A stretch of DNA of 64,000 nt from Thermobifida halotolerans (GTDB lineage Bacteria; Actinomycetota; Actinomycetes; Streptosporangiales; Streptosporangiaceae): contig NZ_CP063196.1 of NCBI RefSeq assembly GCF_003574835.2, forward strand, positions 5,208,001-5,272,000, in the 5' to 3' direction. How positions within the stretch are numbered: position 1 is the first letter of the stretch; each line of letters starts with the position of its first letter. Made by a program: the position numbers and the translations under genes. Positions 44,905 to 54,048 of the stretch are shown here, one piece after another. The notes under the pieces are model-generated. The model searched no databases. It was not told where the DNA came from and saw nothing but the letters and a program-made list of their open reading frames with translations.

Positions 44905-47900
44905 GTGGATCTGCCCACATACACCAGGATCTGGCGTATCGAGAAGCGGTTGTACAAGCTGTACGACTTCCGGCTGCCGTACCCGGTCTCGCTCGTCACC
45001 ATCGGTGTCTTCGTGGGCACGACCGTCGTCTGGTGCCTGCTGATGAGCCTGGTGGGAGTGCCCTTCGCTCCCCCCGTCGGCCACGTGCTGTGGCTGGTCC
45101 CCCCCGGGGTGATCACGTTCCTGGCGACCCGCCCGGTCATCGAGGGCAAGAGCCTCACCGGGCTGCTGCGCTCCCAACTCGTCTACGGCGCCGAGGCGAG
45201 GGTCTACACCCGGCTCGCCCCCCAACGCGAGCCGGAGCGGATCGTCGTCTCGGCGCTGGTGTGGCGCCGCGACCCGGCCGCCGGGCCGCTGCCGACCCCC
45301 GGCGGCAGGACGGCCCGGCGAAGGGAGCGGCAGCGCGACGCCCGCCCCGACACCGCCGCCGAACCCGTCACCGAGTCCACGGCCGCCGAGGAGGCGGTCG
45401 CGCCCGCCGACGTGGCCGCCCCCGAACCGGCCGCGCCGCGACGTCCTCGGGAAACCGTCCGGACCGCGGGGAAGCAGCGGGGAACCGGGCCCTCGCTGTC
45501 CCGGCGCGTGCTCAACTACTTCGGGTTCGGACTGGAGCCGGACCGGTCCGCCGACACGGAGACAGTCTCCCCTCCCACCCCCCGGCGCCCGGAGCCGAGA
45601 ACGCCCGCCACCCGGCGGACGGAACTGGCCCCCACCAGGAGCCGGGACGACGCACCGAGCCCTTCTTTCCTGTCGGGACGCGACGTGGGAGACACCGCAG
45701 CGCAGACACACGAGGACGAGGACTGGTATGCCGCTCTCGGCATGGCCTCGGGCCTGACGCCGTGGCCGCCGGACGAGAAGACGTCCGGAGCCGACCGTCC
45801 CGCCGAACCGGAGGAGCCGGACGACGGGGAGTCGCAACGCAGAGCGGCCGAGGAACGCGCCGCGGCACGCCGCCGGGCCGAGGAGATCATGTCCGCACCC
45901 GAACCGGAAGCGCCGGCCGAGTCCGCCCCCGCCTCCGCAGCGGCCGAGGAACCGGAGGCCGCGCGGGCCGCGTCCCCCGCCGACATCCCCACCCAGCCGT
46001 CCAGGGCCGAGGACTTCATGGACAGTGACGCCGAGCGCGCCCACCAGCGAGCCGGACGCCGACTGCGCGGCCGTGCCCAGGGGCGGACGATCGCCCGGCG
46101 GAGGGAGCAGGACCGCGCCGAGACCGCGGTCGAGACCGAGCAGTCCCCGCAGTCCCCCAGCCGGGCCGGGCACGGCCACGGCACGGCCCTGCCCGCCACC
46201 CCGGAGGAGGCGCGCGAGGAACGCGAACTCTCCCGACCGCGCCCCCGACCGCACGCCGCCCCCTGGGACCTGCCTCCGGTGGCGCGCACCACCGGCACCG
46301 GGGTGCCCGAGCCGAGCCCGTCCACCGCGTCGTCCCCGTGGGACGAGATCCGCGACGCCGCTCCTCCGGCCGCGACGGAGACCGCCGGGACCGCAGAGCG
46401 GGAGACCGAGGAGGTCCCGGCCGCCCCGGTCGACGACACGGCCGCAACCGTCGGGGGCGACAGCCCGGAGGAGAGCCGGGAGACCGGTGCCGCCGACACC
46501 GGTGACGCGGAGGAGCCCTCCGCCCGGGCGGAGGGCGCAGGGGCCGCGGACGGCGGGAGTCCGGCGGAGCCCGCCCCGCGGGAGATCACCTCCCTCGCCG
46601 ACCGGATCCGCGCGGGCCGGACGAGCCGGATGGGCAAACCGCCGCTGGAACTGGACCACGGCACCGGCGAGCACGACAGCTTCACCGACGTCACCCGGCA
46701 CCGGTCCACCGAGGGAACCGCGCAGGAGGAGCCCCCCGCGTCCTCCGCTTCCGCGTCACCCGAGGCCGAGCAGTCCGCGACCACACGGGCCGCGGAGCCG
46801 GACGTCCCGGCCGAGACCCCGCGCAAGCCCCACTGGGAACTCGACCACGGGACCGGCGCGTGGGAGCAGATCGCCGCCGCCCGCGAACAGGAGGCCGCCG
46901 AACCGGCGCGCCCCGAACCGGAACCGGAACGGCCGGAACCGGCCGCTCCCGCCGCGGCCCGGCGCAAACCGCCGCTGGAACTGGACCACGGCACCGGCGA
47001 GCACGACAGCTTCACCGACGTCACCCGGCACCGGCGCACCGAGGAGGAACTGGCCGCCATCGAACAGGCCGCGCTGCGCCGACGCGCTTTGGACGGCGAG
47101 CGGACCAACACCCCCGAACCGGACGACGGCCCCGCCGCCGGGACGGAGCGGACCGACCCGCCCCGCCCGTCGAACCGACTCGCCCGAGGAGTGCGTTCGG
47201 CGGGCAGCACCCCCGACACGGCCGACGGCACCGACAGCCCCGACCGCGGACCGGCCGCAGCCGAACCGGAACGCTCCACCGAACCGGAATCCGAACGCGG
47301 CCTGCTCACCCGGTTCGTCGACAACGCCCGCAGGGTCGGCGGGATGCTCACCCCCGCCCGGGGAACCACCGGTCGGGAACGGGGCCACGACGGACCGGAC
47401 CGGGAGGTCCCCGCCGACAAACCCGACCTGCAACTCGACCACGGCACCGGCGAACAGCAACTGTTCTCCGACTCCACCACGCCCGGCCGCGGCAGCACCC
47501 CGCCGGCCACCGCGCCCGACGACCGCGAGACCGCCGCACACACCGAGGACTCGCCCAGCGGCGGTACCCGAGGCTGGCGGCGCCTGGCCCGCGTGGTCAC
47601 CGGAGGCAACTCCGCCAACTCCAGACCCCAACTCCCACCCGCCGAACTGGAGCGCCTGCGCACCCCCCTCGACGGGTCCCGCGGCCTCGTCGTCCTCGGC
47701 TGCACCGGCGGCGCGGGCCAGACCGTCACCACGCTCATGCTCGGCCACACCCTGGCCGCCTACCGCGACGACCGCGTGGTCGCCGTCGACATCAACCCCG
47801 GCCCCGAGAGCCTGTCCCGGCGCGTCCGCACCGAGACCCCCGAGACCCTCACCTCGCTGCTGGCCAACACCGACGCCCTGCACGTCTACTCCAGCCTGCG

Positions 47901-48426
47901 CGGCTACACCTCGCAGACCCCCAGTGGCCTGGAGGTCGTGGCCACCCTGGACGACCCGTACGTGCAGACCCTCGACGACCGCGACTACGCCACCCTCACC
48001 GCGACACTGCGACGGCACTACACGATCACCCTGCTCGACCCGGCCGCCACCGGAGTGGCCCGCGCCCTGCCGGTGGTCGACGGACTCGTCCTGGTGGCGC
48101 CCGCCAGCTCTGACGCGGCCCGCTCGGTGGCGTTGACCTTCGAGTGGCTCGACGGCCACGGCTACGCCGACCTGCGCTCCCGGGCGATCGTGGTCATCAA
48201 CGGCGTCAGCAGGCGCAGCCTCGCCGACGTGGACGCGGCCGAACAGGTCGCCCGAGGCAACTGCCGCGCCATCGTCCGCGTCCCCTGGGACGACCACATC
48301 GCCGCCACCCAGTCCGTCATCGAGGTCAGGGCGCTGCGCCAGACCACGCGCCGCGCCTACGCCGCACTGTCGGCGGTGGTGGCCGCGAACCTCGCCGCCC
48401 ACGCCACGTCGGAGGCGAAGCGGTGA
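44905..48426 (+). CDS. TcpE - long linker - ParA/MinD-like fusion protein
   Basis: A 1173-residue fusion. Residues ~1-120 are a TcpE-type domain (LPTYTRIWRIEKRLYKLYDF, then two membrane helices ~27-50 and ~60-76), a T4SS membrane component. Residues ~125-910 are Pro/Glu/Arg-rich and disordered with four KPxxxLDHGTG units (at 578, 641, 688, 839). Residues ~925-1170 form a ParA/MinD-like domain, but the deviant Walker A KGGxGKT reads TGGAGQT (934-940): both signature lysines are replaced, so ATP hydrolysis is doubtful. GTG start after GGGGAC. The fusion ties an ATPase-like module to the secretion channel. Confidence 0.8.
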   Translation: MDLPTYTRIWRIEKRLYKLYDFRLPYPVSLVTIGVFVGTTVVWCLLMSLVGVPFAPPVGHVLWLVPPGVITFLATRPVIEGKSLTGLLRSQLVYGAEARVYTRLAPQREPERIVVSALVWRRDPAAGPLPTPGGRTARRRERQRDARPDTAAEPVTESTAAEEAVAPADVAAPEPAAPRRPRETVRTAGKQRGTGPSLSRRVLNYFGFGLEPDRSADTETVSPPTPRRPEPRTPATRRTELAPTRSRDDAPSPSFLSGRDVGDTAAQTHEDEDWYAALGMASGLTPWPPDEKTSGADRPAEPEEPDDGESQRRAAEERAAARRRAEEIMSAPEPEAPAESAPASAAAEEPEAARAASPADIPTQPSRAEDFMDSDAERAHQRAGRRLRGRAQGRTIARRREQDRAETAVETEQSPQSPSRAGHGHGTALPATPEEAREERELSRPRPRPHAAPWDLPPVARTTGTGVPEPSPSTASSPWDEIRDAAPPAATETAGTAERETEEVPAAPVDDTAATVGGDSPEESRETGAADTGDAEEPSARAEGAGAADGGSPAEPAPREITSLADRIRAGRTSRMGKPPLELDHGTGEHDSFTDVTRHRSTEGTAQEEPPASSASASPEAEQSATTRAAEPDVPAETPRKPHWELDHGTGAWEQIAAAREQEAAEPARPEPEPERPEPAAPAAARRKPPLELDHGTGEHDSFTDVTRHRRTEEELAAIEQAALRRRALDGERTNTPEPDDGPAAGTERTDPPRPSNRLARGVRSAGSTPDTADGTDSPDRGPAAAEPERSTEPESERGLLTRFVDNARRVGGMLTPARGTTGRERGHDGPDREVPADKPDLQLDHGTGEQQLFSDSTTPGRGSTPPATAPDDRETAAHTEDSPSGGTRGWRRLARVVTGGNSANSRPQLPPAELERLRTPLDGSRGLVVLGCTGGAGQTVTTLMLGHTLAAYRDDRVVAVDINPGPESLSRRVRTETPETLTSLLANTDALHVYSSLRGYTSQTPSGLEVVATLDDPYVQTLDDRDYATLTATLRRHYTITLLDPAATGVARALPVVDGLVLVAPASSDAARSVALTFEWLDGHGYADLRSRAIVVINGVSRRSLADVDAAEQVARGNCRAIVRVPWDDHIAATQSVIEVRALRQTTRRAYAALSAVVAANLAAHATSEAKR
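46634..46704 (+). repeat. 71-bp perfect direct repeat, copy 1
   Basis: Identical to 46964-47034. Both copies lie in frame in the linker of the fusion gene and encode KPPLELDHGTGEHDSFTDVT plus RHR/RHRS-like flanks. Confidence 0.9.
46964..47034 (+). repeat. 71-bp perfect direct repeat, copy 2
   Basis: Second copy of the repeat at 46634-46704, offset 330 bp (110 codons), so the reading frame is preserved. Nucleotide identity including third positions implies a recent duplication or gene conversion. Confidence 0.9.
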
Positions 48427-48476
48427 CCCCCGTCCCGTTCCCCCGCCCCACACCCGCGCAGGAGGAGAGCCGATGA
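48423..48476 (+). CDS. possible 17-residue bridging micro-ORF
   Basis: A GTG overlapping the stop of the fusion gene (GTGA) begins MTPVPFPRPTPAQEESR, which ends in a TGA overlapping the ATG of the VirB4-like gene (ATGA). The frame thus exactly bridges the two genes, and its 3' part carries the AGGAGGAG ribosome-binding site of the next gene. This could keep ribosomes moving through the 46-base gap. There is no independent ribosome-binding site at its own start. Confidence 0.35.
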   Translation: MTPVPFPRPTPAQEESR

Positions 48477-50956
48477 ACGTCAGCAGACGCGCCAGCAGGC
48501 TGGCGGTCCGCTACTTCGACGATCGCGTGCTGCTCAGCGACACCGAAGCCTGGGCCTACTTCCGCCTGCCCACGATCTCCTACGAGTTCTCCACCCCCGA
48601 GGAACGCGAGGCCCTCGCCACCAACATCACGATCGCGCTCGCCGCGATCCGCATGAACGACGCCGAGGTGCACCTGCGCGTCGCCCACCGCACCTACCCG
48701 GCCGCGGAGTGGGCGACCCGGCTCGACACCACCTCCGACTCCGGCCCGGGCTGGTACGACTACCTCGACGAGATGTACCGGCACGTGTGGGCCAAGGACT
48801 TCTGGACCAAGGAGGTCTACCTGGGGGTGCGCCTGGGGCAGCGCGGAGTGCGCGCCCAGCTCTCCCAGGGCGTGTTCGCGCAGCTGTTCGGCGTCTACCA
48901 GCGCACCGAACAGGTCCTCGGCATGGAGGACCACGCCATCGACGACCGCGAGATCGCCCGCTGGACCGACCACGCCGAGCGCCTGGGCCGGGCACTGGCG
49001 GCCAGTTCCCTGCACGCCCGCCATGCCCACGCCTCCGAACTGGCCTGGCTGCTGCGGCACGCCGTCACCAGCACCGCCGAAGAACCCCGGGAGTCCGCCG
49101 CGGGGCGCCGCCGCTGGGGCCGCGGCGAGATCGAGGCGCTCGTCGACGGGGTCATCCACAACGGCCGCTCCCACCTGCGCCTGGAGCAGCCCGGCGGCGA
49201 GGCGTACGTGTCGTACCTGTCGTTCTCCCGCTTCCCCGACCTCATGCCGTTCCCCGACGGCGAACCGTGGCTGCACTACGCCGACGCGCTGCCGTTCCCC
49301 GTCGAGGCGTCGCTGCGCATGAAACTGGTGCCGCCCGCCAAGGCCAGCAAGGACGTCTCCCGCCGCCTCGCGCACGCCCGCGACATGCAGGCCCACATGA
49401 GCGAGGCCGGAGCCGAACCCGACATCGCCCTGGTCGAGCAGATCAGCGCCGCGCGCATGCTGGAGCACGGCATCACCAAGGAGCGGCTGCCGTTCGTGTA
49501 CGGCTGGTACCGGCTGATGGTGGCCGCGCCCACCGAGAACCTGCTGGTGCAGCGGGTCGAGGCGGTGGTCGAGCACTACCGCGACATGGGCATCGACATC
49601 ACCCAGTCCACCGGCGACCAGTTCTCACTGTTCTGCGAGTCGCTGCCGGGCGACCGGCTGCGCCTGGAGGCGTACGTGCAGCGCCAGCCGCTGCGCACCC
49701 TCGCGGGCGGCATGCCCACCGCCACCGTGGACCTGGGCGACCGCCGCGACACCAGCGGCGCGGGCTGGATCGGCCCCTACATCGGCGAGACGATGGGGCG
49801 GGCGCGCTCCGTCGTGCACTTCGACCCGATGGTCGCCGCCGCCCGCAACCGGCCCACCGCCATCGCCATCACCGGCGAGCCCGGCGGCGGCAAGACCACG
49901 CTGGCGCTGCTGCTCATCTACCAGTTGGCGCTGCGCGGGGTCACGGTCGCGGCCATCGACCCGAAGGGCGACGCCGAGTCCCTGGTGCGGCTGCTGCAGC
50001 GGCGCGGCCGCAAGGCGCGGATCATGTCGCTGGAGTCGGCGCAGGCCGGACTGCTCGACCCGTTCGGGTTCGGCGACGACCTGCCGACGAAGAAGACGAT
50101 GGCCACCGAGACGCTGCGGCTGCTGCTGCCCCGCATGAGCGAGGAACGCGAGTCGGCGATGATCCAGGCGGTGGCGGCGGTGGCGAACCAGCCGCAGCCC
50201 AGCCTCGGCAAGGTCGTCACCCACCTGGAGTCCTCCGACGACGCGGCGTCGCGCAACCTCGGCGCGGTGCTGCGGTCCATGTCGGAGATGCGACTGGCCA
50301 GCCTGTGCTTCGACCCGCAGGGCGACACCCAGGTCGACACCGAGGGGTGGACCACCGTGTTCACGCTCGGCGGGCTGACCCTGCCCGACTCCGCGATCCA
50401 CCGCGACGACTACAGCTACGAGCAGCGGCTCAGCGTGGCGCTGCTCTACCTGGTCAGCCAGTTCGCGCGCCGCCTGATGAACGGCCTGGACCGGCGACTG
50501 CCGAAGGCGATCTTCCTCGACGAGGCGTGGGCGGTCACCTCCACGCCGGAGGGCGCCAAACTGGTGCCCGAGGTGTCGCGCATGGGCCGGTCCCGCAACA
50601 CCGCACTCATCCTGGTCAGCCAGAACGCCGGTGACCTGCTCAACGAACAGGTGACCAACTGCCTTTCCAGTGTCTTCGCCTTCCGCTCCACCGAGCGGGT
50701 CGAGGTGCGCGACGTGATGGCACTGCTCGGAATCGAGCCGTCAGAAGAGCACATTGCCGCGTTGCGCAACCTCGGGAACGGGGAATGCATCTTCCGGGAT
50801 CTCGACGGGCGAGCCGGGCGTATCGCCGTCGACCTTGTTTCGGAGGAGTTGCTTCGGTGGCTCGACACCAACCCGACACGGCGAAAACCCCAGGTTGAGG
50901 AGGACGGCGCTTTGGTGGGCAGCACCGCGCGGGACATTCGGGAGCCGCTGTCATGA
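48473..50956 (+). CDS. VirB4-like T4SS ATPase
   Basis: An 827-residue cytosolic ATPase of the VirB4/TraC/TcpF group that powers assembly and translocation in type IV secretion. Walker A is GEPGGGKT (468-475); Walker B AIFLDEAWAV has Asp683-Glu684; the RSRNTALILVSQNAGDLL motif after it is typical of VirB4 and conjugative ATPases. Residues 1-~420 form the N-terminal channel-docking domain. It overlaps the downstream gene by ATGA. Lys474 is intact, unlike in the fused ParA-like domain upstream, so this is the likely motor. Confidence 0.88.
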   Translation: MNVSRRASRLAVRYFDDRVLLSDTEAWAYFRLPTISYEFSTPEEREALATNITIALAAIRMNDAEVHLRVAHRTYPAAEWATRLDTTSDSGPGWYDYLDEMYRHVWAKDFWTKEVYLGVRLGQRGVRAQLSQGVFAQLFGVYQRTEQVLGMEDHAIDDREIARWTDHAERLGRALAASSLHARHAHASELAWLLRHAVTSTAEEPRESAAGRRRWGRGEIEALVDGVIHNGRSHLRLEQPGGEAYVSYLSFSRFPDLMPFPDGEPWLHYADALPFPVEASLRMKLVPPAKASKDVSRRLAHARDMQAHMSEAGAEPDIALVEQISAARMLEHGITKERLPFVYGWYRLMVAAPTENLLVQRVEAVVEHYRDMGIDITQSTGDQFSLFCESLPGDRLRLEAYVQRQPLRTLAGGMPTATVDLGDRRDTSGAGWIGPYIGETMGRARSVVHFDPMVAAARNRPTAIAITGEPGGGKTTLALLLIYQLALRGVTVAAIDPKGDAESLVRLLQRRGRKARIMSLESAQAGLLDPFGFGDDLPTKKTMATETLRLLLPRMSEERESAMIQAVAAVANQPQPSLGKVVTHLESSDDAASRNLGAVLRSMSEMRLASLCFDPQGDTQVDTEGWTTVFTLGGLTLPDSAIHRDDYSYEQRLSVALLYLVSQFARRLMNGLDRRLPKAIFLDEAWAVTSTPEGAKLVPEVSRMGRSRNTALILVSQNAGDLLNEQVTNCLSSVFAFRSTERVEVRDVMALLGIEPSEEHIAALRNLGNGECIFRDLDGRAGRIAVDLVSEELLRWLDTNPTRRKPQVEEDGALVGSTARDIREPLS

Positions 50957-53310
50957 CGTTTCTGGGCCGGGTGCGGCGAATCGACTGGCGGCGGACCGCG
51001 TTTCTGGTCACGTTCCTACTGGCTTTTCTGCTTGTCCCTGTCGGATCGGTTCAGGCCGCGGTTCCGGGGTGCGAGGGAGAACCGGCCCCCCAACCGGAGG
51101 CGGCGGGTTCGGGAGCGGACGGACTGCTGGTGCCGCCGAGGTCGCAGTCGTCCATCGTCGGATCGCCGGACGGCCTTCCACCCGACGCGAGTATTTACGG
51201 TCAGTACGGAACCGCCGGACAGCAGTGGCACACCATTCGTGAATCGTGCGTGGACAAACTGAGTTCCAGCGCGGTCGCCACGCTGAGCAACACCGCCTGG
51301 GACCTGTCCAAGACCATCAACCAGTCCACCATCACGGTCTACCAGGCCGCCACCTCCGACGGGTTGCTCGACAGCTTCAACGACGTGGTTGTCAGTGTCA
51401 TCGCAGAGCTCCGCGAAGGGATCTGGCGTCCGCTCCTGCCGACGGTCGTCATCCTGGGAGCCATCTGGCTCGGCTGGTACGGACTCATCCGCAAACGGGT
51501 CACCCTGACCATCGAAAGTTCCGTGTGGATGGTGCTCGCCGCCACTCTGGGAATCTGGATACTTGTCAACCCGGCGCAGATCATGGGATATGCCAGCACA
51601 GTGGTCAACGCTGGCGGGAACCTAGTCAACAGCTCTATATCAAGAGTTTCGGTCCCAGGAGCTTCCGGGACATGCCCGGCTGGCGCACCTGAGATAGAGA
51701 GAGCGGAATGGGAAAGCGAGAATGATTTCGCGGTCCGCAGGAATTCTCAAATGCTGTGGTCGGGGCTAGTCTGTAGGCCGTGGATTGCCGGTGTCTTCGG
51801 ATCTGGGGAAGTGGCAGAAAGTGCTGCCGCGTTTCATGGTATGAGTCTCCTTGAGGCGCAAGGTGTCAGCAGGATTGAGCAGAAGCAGATAAGTGATGGG
51901 GAAATAAATCCTGTTGAATTAATTCAAGACAAACAGGAGAATTACCAAGAGATTGCTTCAAGCGTCGAAGAATCTTATCCCGGCGTCTATCCGCTTTTTG
52001 AAGGTAGTCAGCAAGGAAGTCGATTGGGTGTAGCAACCCTTGCGCTTTTCTCTGCGATATTCGCTGGTGGATTGATTCTTGCTGGATCCGTGGCACTAAT
52101 CGTCCTGAAGATCGGCTTCTTGCTTCTGCTTCTGCTGTCTCCGGTTTTCTTGCTGATCGGCATTCACCCTGGGTATGGACGCACAGTCCTGATCCGTTGG
52201 GTGGAGATGCTGCTGGGCCTGCTACTCAAACAGATTTTCGTGGTCCTGCTCATTGCGCTGCTGGTCATGTGCTATGGCCTGGTAATGGCTTCCGGTCTGG
52301 GCTGGGGTCTCCAGATGATCCTGCTGGCTCTGTTCACCGTGGCCCTGTTCATCTACCGCAGGCCGTTTGCGAACCTCTTCGCCTCGGTGAACGCCAACAC
52401 CTTCACCTCGCGCATGGTCAGCGACGCGGTCAACAGTCGGGTGCTGGAGGCCAGCGCCAACGTGCTTCCGCCGGTCGCCTACATGAAGGCGCAGAAGTGG
52501 GGACTCAACCGGGCGCCGCAACTCGCCGCAGGGGCTGCTGCGATCCCGGCCGGAGCCGCCGCAACGGCGGGTGCGGCCGAGACCGCCGACACGGTGCGCG
52601 GCGACGCCGCGACGGAGACCGGGGGCGAGGCGGACACCGCCGCCGAGAGCGGAGGGCGCGCCCGGGCCCGGGGCACGGCCGGTTACGGCCGGGCCAAGGG
52701 CGGGGCGGCTCCGCCGCCGCTGAACCTTGACGGTGCCTCCGGCGCGGCCCGGCCCGGTGCCGCCCCGCAGCGGGACTCCTCCCAGGCACCTCGGCTCAAC
52801 ACGGCCTCCGCGGCCGCCGGTGGCGGACTCTTCGAGGGAACGGGAGGTGGTGAGCGGAGCGGCAGCATCCCGCCGCGTCCCTCCGGCGGATACACCGGAG
52901 TCGGAGACACCGGGTGGAGCTCGGTGTTCGGCACCGGTTCCTCCGGCAACGCCAGACGTGCCGAGGCGCCCCCGCGCAGCGGCGGGGACGCCGCACCGCC
53001 GAGGCCGGACTCCGCCGCTTCGGGAACGGGTCTGTTCGGCGGACGGACGGAGACCCCGCCGCAGGGCAGCACGCTGCCCCGGCCCTCCCGCTGGGCTGGC
53101 TCCGGCACCCGGGGTGAGAAGAAGCGGACTCCGCCTCCGTCCCGGCCCGCCCCGCCCCCCGCGCCGAGCGAACGGGGTGGGGGAGACGGCGGGACCTGGC
53201 TGACCGGATCGAACAAGAACAGCGACGCACCGGTCAGTCCATTCTGGGCGGGGGAGTCCGCGCGCCGCGATCGCAAGCGGGACGTCCCCTTCTGGTTGGA
53301 CGACGACTGA
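50953..53310 (+). CDS. VirB6/TcpH-like polytopic channel protein
   Basis: A 785-residue protein: signal-like N-terminal helix, an external segment with Cys residues, helices around 155-210, an external loop, then a cluster of five to six helices (~360-470) and a ~290-residue hydrophilic Gly/Ser/Pro-rich tail. This is the layout of VirB6/TrbL and TcpH/Orf15 proteins forming the T4SS inner channel. The middle (about 51,600-52,330) is strikingly AT-rich (19 G+C of 60 in 51901-51960) while the tail is very GC-rich, so the gene is mosaic. ATGA-coupled to the VirB4 gene. Confidence 0.72.
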   Translation: MTFLGRVRRIDWRRTAFLVTFLLAFLLVPVGSVQAAVPGCEGEPAPQPEAAGSGADGLLVPPRSQSSIVGSPDGLPPDASIYGQYGTAGQQWHTIRESCVDKLSSSAVATLSNTAWDLSKTINQSTITVYQAATSDGLLDSFNDVVVSVIAELREGIWRPLLPTVVILGAIWLGWYGLIRKRVTLTIESSVWMVLAATLGIWILVNPAQIMGYASTVVNAGGNLVNSSISRVSVPGASGTCPAGAPEIERAEWESENDFAVRRNSQMLWSGLVCRPWIAGVFGSGEVAESAAAFHGMSLLEAQGVSRIEQKQISDGEINPVELIQDKQENYQEIASSVEESYPGVYPLFEGSQQGSRLGVATLALFSAIFAGGLILAGSVALIVLKIGFLLLLLLSPVFLLIGIHPGYGRTVLIRWVEMLLGLLLKQIFVVLLIALLVMCYGLVMASGLGWGLQMILLALFTVALFIYRRPFANLFASVNANTFTSRMVSDAVNSRVLEASANVLPPVAYMKAQKWGLNRAPQLAAGAAAIPAGAAATAGAAETADTVRGDAATETGGEADTAAESGGRARARGTAGYGRAKGGAAPPPLNLDGASGAARPGAAPQRDSSQAPRLNTASAAAGGGLFEGTGGGERSGSIPPRPSGGYTGVGDTGWSSVFGTGSSGNARRAEAPPRSGGDAAPPRPDSAASGTGLFGGRTETPPQGSTLPRPSRWAGSGTRGEKKRTPPPSRPAPPPAPSERGGGDGGTWLTGSNKNSDAPVSPFWAGESARRDRKRDVPFWLDDD

Positions 53311-53400
53311 CCCGACATGTGAGGACAGCGGGGCCGCCCCGGCCCCGCCCCACCATCCCCGACCCCCGGACCAGATCCCACAGCCCAGCAGGAAGCCCCC

Positions 53401-54048
53401 ATGCCCAAGCCACTCTCCGACGGTGCGCAGCGTCTTGTCTTCGGCGTCCTGATCGTGCTCCTCGTCTCCTTCGGCATCTACTGGAGCGTGAGCACCCCCG
53501 GCACGTCGGATCCGGAACCGAAGGATCGGACAGCCGAGGAGAACGGCGGCGGCACGATGGTGGAGGACGGCTCCGACGGACCCGCCGTCCCCATCCCCAC
53601 GACGGCGGCCGAGGACATGACGCTCGCCGACTGGCTCCCCTTCGCCGAGGAGGAGTTCGTCGCGGCGGCGGTCGTCGCGCAGGCCTTCGCCACCGACTAC
53701 GGCACCGTCGACTATTCCGAATCCCCCGAGGAGTACTACGAGCGGCTGGGGCGGTACGCCACCGAGGACTACGCTCGGACCCTCGCACAGAGTTCCGGGG
53801 CCGAGGCGCTGTGGGGAGAACGCGCGGAGCAGGAGGCGGTGTCCACCGGCCGGGCCGACGTGCGGTCGGTCCGCGACTTCGACGACGAGTCCATCGTCTT
53901 CGTTCTCAGGGTGCAGTCGATCACCGAGGGAAACGACGGCGAGACCCAGAACCTCGGCGACTTCGCCGTCACCATGGTCAGGGAGGGCGGGGAGTGGCGG
54001 GTCTACGACTTCCAGCCCGCTGACGCGGGCAACCTGGGGGGTGGCTGA
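53401..54048 (+). CDS. second TcpC/VirB8-like membrane protein
   Basis: A 215-residue protein with one membrane helix (~11-30), a Pro/Glu-rich spacer (~32-75) and a single NTF2-like alpha/beta domain ending FAVTMVREGGEWRVYDFQPA, the ending seen in TcpC/VirB8-type and Mce-associated proteins. AGGA precedes the ATG, and the stop codon overlaps the next start (TGATG). It may assemble with the TcpC-like protein at 43.5 kb. A specific role is inferred only from context. Confidence 0.65.
   Translation: MPKPLSDGAQRLVFGVLIVLLVSFGIYWSVSTPGTSDPEPKDRTAEENGGGTMVEDGSDGPAVPIPTTAAEDMTLADWLPFAEEEFVAAAVVAQAFATDYGTVDYSESPEEYYERLGRYATEDYARTLAQSSGAEALWGERAEQEAVSTGRADVRSVRDFDDESIVFVLRVQSITEGNDGETQNLGDFAVTMVREGGEWRVYDFQPADAGNLGGG

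Noticed and set aside
46634-47034. Short direct repeats considered as a CRISPR array or recombination sites
   Set aside because: Only two identical copies 330 bp apart, in frame within a coding linker, without spacers or cas genes.
44836-48453. Long minus-strand open frames opposite the TcpE-ParA fusion gene
   Set aside because: They mirror the GC-rich linker, contain only Gly/Arg/Val-rich low-complexity sequence, and have no ribosome-binding sites; they are shadows.
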